From: Prosapia bicincta
Lineage: Eukaryota; Arthropoda; Insecta; Hemiptera; Cercopidae
DNA: 64,000 bases
NCBI GenBank assembly: GCA_036971475.1
Contig: JBAIZL010000004.1
Location: 65,446,900 to 65,510,899 of the forward strand
Reading direction: 5' to 3'
The position numbers were made by a program, and so were the translations under genes. Position 1 is the first letter of the stretch, and every line of letters starts with the position of its first letter. Below are positions 59,851 through 64,000 of this stretch, piece after piece. The notes beneath the pieces are model-generated. The model saw nothing but the letters and a program-made list of their open reading frames with translations, made no database searches and was not told where the DNA came from.

Positions 59851-59885
<35 letters not shown>
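59466..59885. repeat. (TA)n-bracketed foldback element, family A relative
   Basis: Order: TA tract (59467-59531), a leader of about 32 nt beginning AAAATATGGTGATATATTTT (related to the leaders at 22.5 and 45.8 kb), left arm from 59564, AT-rich centre near 59705, right arm to 59852, TA tract (59856-59885). The right core (59762-59796) is CTGAAGATGCTGGTACTATT, then TTATCGGCGAAAAGC, followed by the AAGCTTTGAAT seen in family A. The left arm carries its inverse (59621-59655). The 69-codon frame at 59454 runs through the TA tract and is an artefact. Confidence 0.85.
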
Positions 59886-59889
<4 letters not shown>

Positions 59890-60217
59890 CCTAAGTTATT
59901 TAAAATATAACTTTTCTATTCGGTTATATATTTAATTACCTTAACACTCACATCTCACCTTCAGGTTTTTATTTAATTAATACCAATATCAATTTTAACA
60001 TCACTTGCATTTATTTTTGACACTTAATTAATACACATTGTACCCATTTACCTTAATACTACTTAGTGACAAGATTGATTCTTAAACTAATATTACAATT
60101 ACAAAAAAAAATGTGGACTCTTGAGGCTTTAGGTTATTACAATAAAGTTTAGTAATAACAGTGTTAATTTCTCTTTCTCTGGGATCGTTATTATGGATCT
60201 TTTTATAAATTAGAACA
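59886..60217. other. AT-rich spacer
   Basis: Nothing recognised. Confidence 0.5.
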
Positions 60218-60575
60218 CGGTGAAAAAAACTATTTTATACTAAAGAATTTGAAATTGTTCTGAATTTACTGTTTTTAAAGTTCTGTTGGCTAATTTTAAT
60301 GAAAAAAATTTTAAAAAGTACTTGTTGATTCCTTGGATCTTGACCGTTGATAATGCTTCGATGCACTTTCACATAACTCACTTAATTTTACCTAATTCTT
60401 TATTAATTTATTTACGTCGCACTTTTACCTTTTAAATTATACAAATACAAAAATTACATTTTTGTTAATTTTAATAACAAAATTTACCCCTAATTAACAT
60501 TACTGACACTTGGTACCCCCAATTCATCTGCCCTCTTCTGAAGTACCTCCTAGACTCTTTGATCACTTCCTTTTT
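60218..60575 (+). repeat. Dispersed repeat of about 370 bp, copy 2
   Basis: Collinear with 30057-30430 in the same orientation: GAAATTGTTCTGAATTTACT, TTGGCTAATTTTAAT, TTGGATCTTGACCGTTGATA, TGCTTCGATGCACTTTCACA, TTATTTACGTCGCACTTTT and ATCTGCCCTCTTCTGAAGTA. Small indels separate the two. There is no coding frame. Confidence 0.8.
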
Positions 60576-62330
60576 CAACCCCGCGAACGAATAAAGAATA
60601 ATTAATATTTCTGCCAAGTTATAATAATATTGATTGAAGGCTGATAGCATGATATTATTGACTGATATCAGCGTGAGACTATATTCCAGAAAAACTGTTA
60701 CAAAGCGTTTGACTGTTTAGCGCGTAGGCCAGGTGGTTTGCCTCGTGGGTGGTTTATACTGATGTAATAGGATCGCTTTCTGTTTATAAATTTGGACAAG
60801 ATACGGTAGTTGATTGACCAAGCTGACCCTCATCGGAACGAGACTAAAGCGTATAGCTGTTACACACTATCCAAGCCAGACAGGTTAAACGAGAGCGTTT
60901 ACTCTGTGGTGTGCAACATCTGCAGCAAACAATGGCCACCAGATTGGGTGTGTGGTAGGGCAGACGGTTGTTGAAAAGGATTTGTTTCAATAGGTTTGTA
61001 TGGAGTAAAAGTTTCAGAAAAGCAGATTATACTGTATTAGCTGTTACAGCGTGACATGAGCGATCTTGCAAAAATACAGTTATATATATTGTGGGAAGAA
61101 ATCAAAGGATGAGGTAGCAGTATCAAGCAGGTCGATATATTTTGCTGTTGCATTGATTGGTTTGGCACTCCTGACGATGTTTGAATATCAAAACCTTTTC
61201 TTGTGCATTGAATAATACAATAGAATAATTGTGTTTCTTTATTCAGTGTTACACTACACTATCTAGGAATCCTTTGGTATAAAAACCACAACCTGTGCTT
61301 ATCGTTACCTATTTGGATAATTCCAATAAACTAATCCTCAGAAATACAACTAATTAAATATGCACGGTGTAAACATACAGTAGACGAGTTCCACTGAGCT
61401 ACGTCCAAGATGTCTTCGTTACAATACCAGAACGCTATTTCTAAAACGTTGTGTCACTTTACATTTCGAGAAATTAACACCTTTGTTTACAATTTTTTTC
61501 TGAGCGATTAAAGTACTAACCCATCGGCATATCTTTGTCCAATAGCATTTCGCGTCCAATATTAAAAGATTACCAAAATAAGGAGACAATAAAATTATTC
61601 AAAAAATAGTTTTTTTACTTACCCGGATTAGCTACTTGAATGTGAGCGTTTGGAAAATAATCCCGCCTACTTAGGTCTGTAGATAAACTAATACCTTAAC
61701 TACAGCGGTGTTATTTGTAAGCAAGCTAATTAAACCCGCTGCCGTGCCATTTATAATTAGCTTTAACCAATTGTTAAACGAGGAGGATTCAGGCACTTGT
61801 AAATTACATGCAAATACTACGTGCATTTTTTTTTGTAAAGTTCTTCGGAAATGAAGCAATGCGCATGTCCTACGAACATTTACGTTTTGTTGTCTCAGGT
61901 ACTGGAAAGTGTTTAAACGAGAGAGGGAGGATTATACTTGCCAGGGGATGCTTTGTTTGTGCTCTCTACCATGAGAAGAAGGGGTTGGGGCTGGTAACTC
62001 GCTTATACTTACATAGTTGCTACCTTGATGTGCCAAAGCGCCATCGCCCTCTTACTGATGCTACACGTTTAGACGATGATGGTTTATATAAAAGTTGACT
62101 TTTCCTTACCGTCTCTATTATGAGCAGATGTAATAAGACACACTTGCTGATAGAGACCCAGCCTATTTATGCACACGCCTCTGAACATGATTACACATCT
62201 GCCTTTATCCATAAACCCATCCCGATTGAAGATTCCAACTAATAAGTAATCATTGAATTACCGATTGGGTATCTTAAAATAAATGTTAATACCTCATCAT
62301 TAAAGCTAATCGGATAGCTCTGATATAACA
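60576..62330. other. Mixed-composition spacer, no firm gene
   Basis: GC is nearer 40% in places (60690-61000, 61880-62100). The plus frame 61808-62098 (96 codons, basic) and the minus frame 61859-61671 lack recognisable domains. A weak core-like CTGACGATG lies at about 61170. This is the likeliest place for an unrecognised exon, but I cannot support one. Confidence 0.4.
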
Positions 62331-64000
62331 CGCCTTAACAACTCACAATTAAAACAGATTGCTAGCTCTAATTCATTAACTGTCAACTCTCATAAATAAA
62401 GCCCGATTGCTAGCTTTAATTCATTAACTGTTAACAACTCATAATTAAAACATATTGCTAGCTCTAATTCATTAACTGTCAACTCTCATAGTTAAAACCC
62501 GATTGCTAGCTCTAATTCATTAACTGTTAACTCTCATAGTTAAAGCCCGATTGCTAGCTTTAATTCATTAACTGTTACGAACTCATAATTAAAACATATT
62601 GCTAGCTCTAATTCATTAACTGTCAACTCTCATAGTTAAAACCCGATTGCTAGCTCTAATTCATTAACTGTTAACTCTCATAGTTAAAGCCCGATTGCTA
62701 GCTCTAATTCATCAACTGTTAACAACTCATAATTAAAACATATTGCTAGCTCTAATTCATTAACTGTCAACTCTCATAGTTAAAACCCGATTGCTAGCTC
62801 TAATTCATTAACTGTTAACTCTCATAGTTAAAGCCCGATTGCTAGCTCTAATTCATCAACTGTTAACAACTCATAATTAAAACATATTGCTAGCTCTAAT
62901 TCATTAACTGTCAACTCTCATAGTTAAAGCCCGATTGCTAGCTCTAATTCATCAACTGTTAACAACTCATAATTAAAACATATTGTTAGCTCTAATTCAT
63001 TAACGGTTAACAACTCATAATTAAAGCCCGATTGCTAGCTTTAATTCATTAACTGTTAACAACTCATAATTAAAACATTGCTAGCTCTAATTCATTAACT
63101 GTCAACTCTCATAGTTAAAGCCCGATTGCTAGCTCTAATTCATTAACTGCTAACAACTCATAATTAAAAAATATTGCTAGCTCTAATTCATTAACGGTTT
63201 ACAACTCATATTTAAAGCCGATTGCTAGCTCTAATTTATTAACGGTTCATAACTCATAATTAAAACATATTGATAGCTGTAATTCATTATCGTTTAACAA
63301 CTCTCAATTAAAGCAGATAGCTAGCTCTAATTCATTAACGGTTAACAACTCATAATTAAAACATATTGATAGCTCTAATTCATTAACGGGTAACAACTCA
63401 TAATTAAAACAGATTCCTAGCTCTAATTCATTAACGGTTAACAACTCATAATTAAAACATATTGCTAGATCTTATTCGTTAACGGTTAACAACTCATAAT
63501 TAAAGCTGATTGCTAGCTCTACTTAATTAACTGTTAACAACTCATAATTAAATCCGATTGCTAGCTCTAATTCATTAACTGTTAACAACTCATAATTAAA
63601 ACATATTGATAGCTCTAATTCATTAACGGGTAACAACTCATAATTAAAACAGATTCCTAGCTCTAATTCATTAACGGTTAACAACTCATAATTAAAACAT
63701 ATTGCTAGATCTTATTCGTTAACGGTTAACAACTCATAATTAAAGCTGATTGCTAGCTCTACTTAATTAACTGTTAACAACTCATAATTAAATCCGATTG
63801 CTAGCTCTAATTCATTAACTGTTAACAACTCATAATTAAAACATATTGATAGCTGTAATTCATTATCGTTTAACAACTCTCAATTAAAGCAGATAGCTAG
63901 CTCTAATTCATTAACGGTTAACAACTCATAATTAAAACATATTGATAGCTCTAATTCATTAACGGGTAACAACTCATAATTAAAACAGATTCCTAGCTCT
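62331..64000. repeat. Satellite, 48-bp unit, over 33 copies, runs off the window
   Basis: The unit contains ATTGCTAGCTCTAATTCATT, AACTGTTAACAACTCATAAT and TAAAACAT; most periods are 47-48 bp. At 62440-62900 units cycle among three types (GTCAACTCTCATAGTTAAAA, GTTAACTCTCATAGTTAAAG, GTTAACAACTCATAATTAAA). At 63361-63840 a 240-bp block of five units is repeated exactly twice, and 63265-63424 reappears at 63841-64000, 576 bp away. The sequence is AT-rich with stops in all frames. Confidence 0.96.

Noticed and set aside
61164..61200. CTGACGATGTTTGAATATCA as another structured core
   Set aside because: Pairing is weak and GAAA is missing, so I left it out of the main list.
61808..62098. A 96-residue frame as a gene
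   Set aside because: No domain or recognisable motif, no splice context, and a length expected by chance in GC-richer DNA.

Overview
The window is AT-rich eukaryotic repeat DNA, most likely from an insect. The clues are a decayed I-group (R1/LOA-like) LINE with a DUF4780-like ORF1, TTAGG-type runs, palindromic MITE-like elements and many unrelated satellites. A hemipteran is plausible but unproven. I find no convincing intact host gene, tRNA, rRNA or CRISPR array.

Layout: 1-6.7 kb holds four unrelated tandem arrays (units about 115, 132, 72 and 52 bp). 6.8-12.1 kb is a minus-strand LINE with poly(A) tail, ORF2 (endonuclease, reverse transcriptase, RNase H, C-terminal zinc knuckle) and ORF1, broken by frameshifts and stops. 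14.0-20.8 kb holds a 43-bp array and then a large 95/93-bp satellite. 20.8-28.5 kb is mostly unique AT-rich DNA with three foldback elements. 28.5-30.0 kb holds 47-bp and 92-bp arrays. 31-46 kb carries a MITE-like family built around two CAGCTG hexamers, its longer relatives, several (TA)n-bracketed foldbacks and a 150/84-bp array with a 384-bp higher-order period. 47-49 kb has two more foldbacks. 50.25-50.92 kb is a long ATAC tetranucleotide tract. 53.6-59.2 kb is a 102-bp satellite of about 55 copies whose unit length (34 codons) leaves one frame open for 1,852 codons. 59.5-59.9 kb is another (TA)n foldback, and 62.3 kb to the end is a 48-bp satellite.

The most interesting signal is shared by otherwise unrelated elements. 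It is a short structured core, CTGANGATG, a small hairpin, then nGAAAnG, usually followed by an AATAAA-rich or (TA)n tail. It occurs alone or as inverted dimers. Five of the dimers share one asymmetric layout: (TA)n, a 26-36 nt unpaired leader, arm, inverted arm, (TA)n. The core letters resemble the hammerhead ribozyme core but usually carry one extra base; this link is a hypothesis. Nothing here looks like a set of genes working together. The biology is that of mobile elements and satellite turnover.
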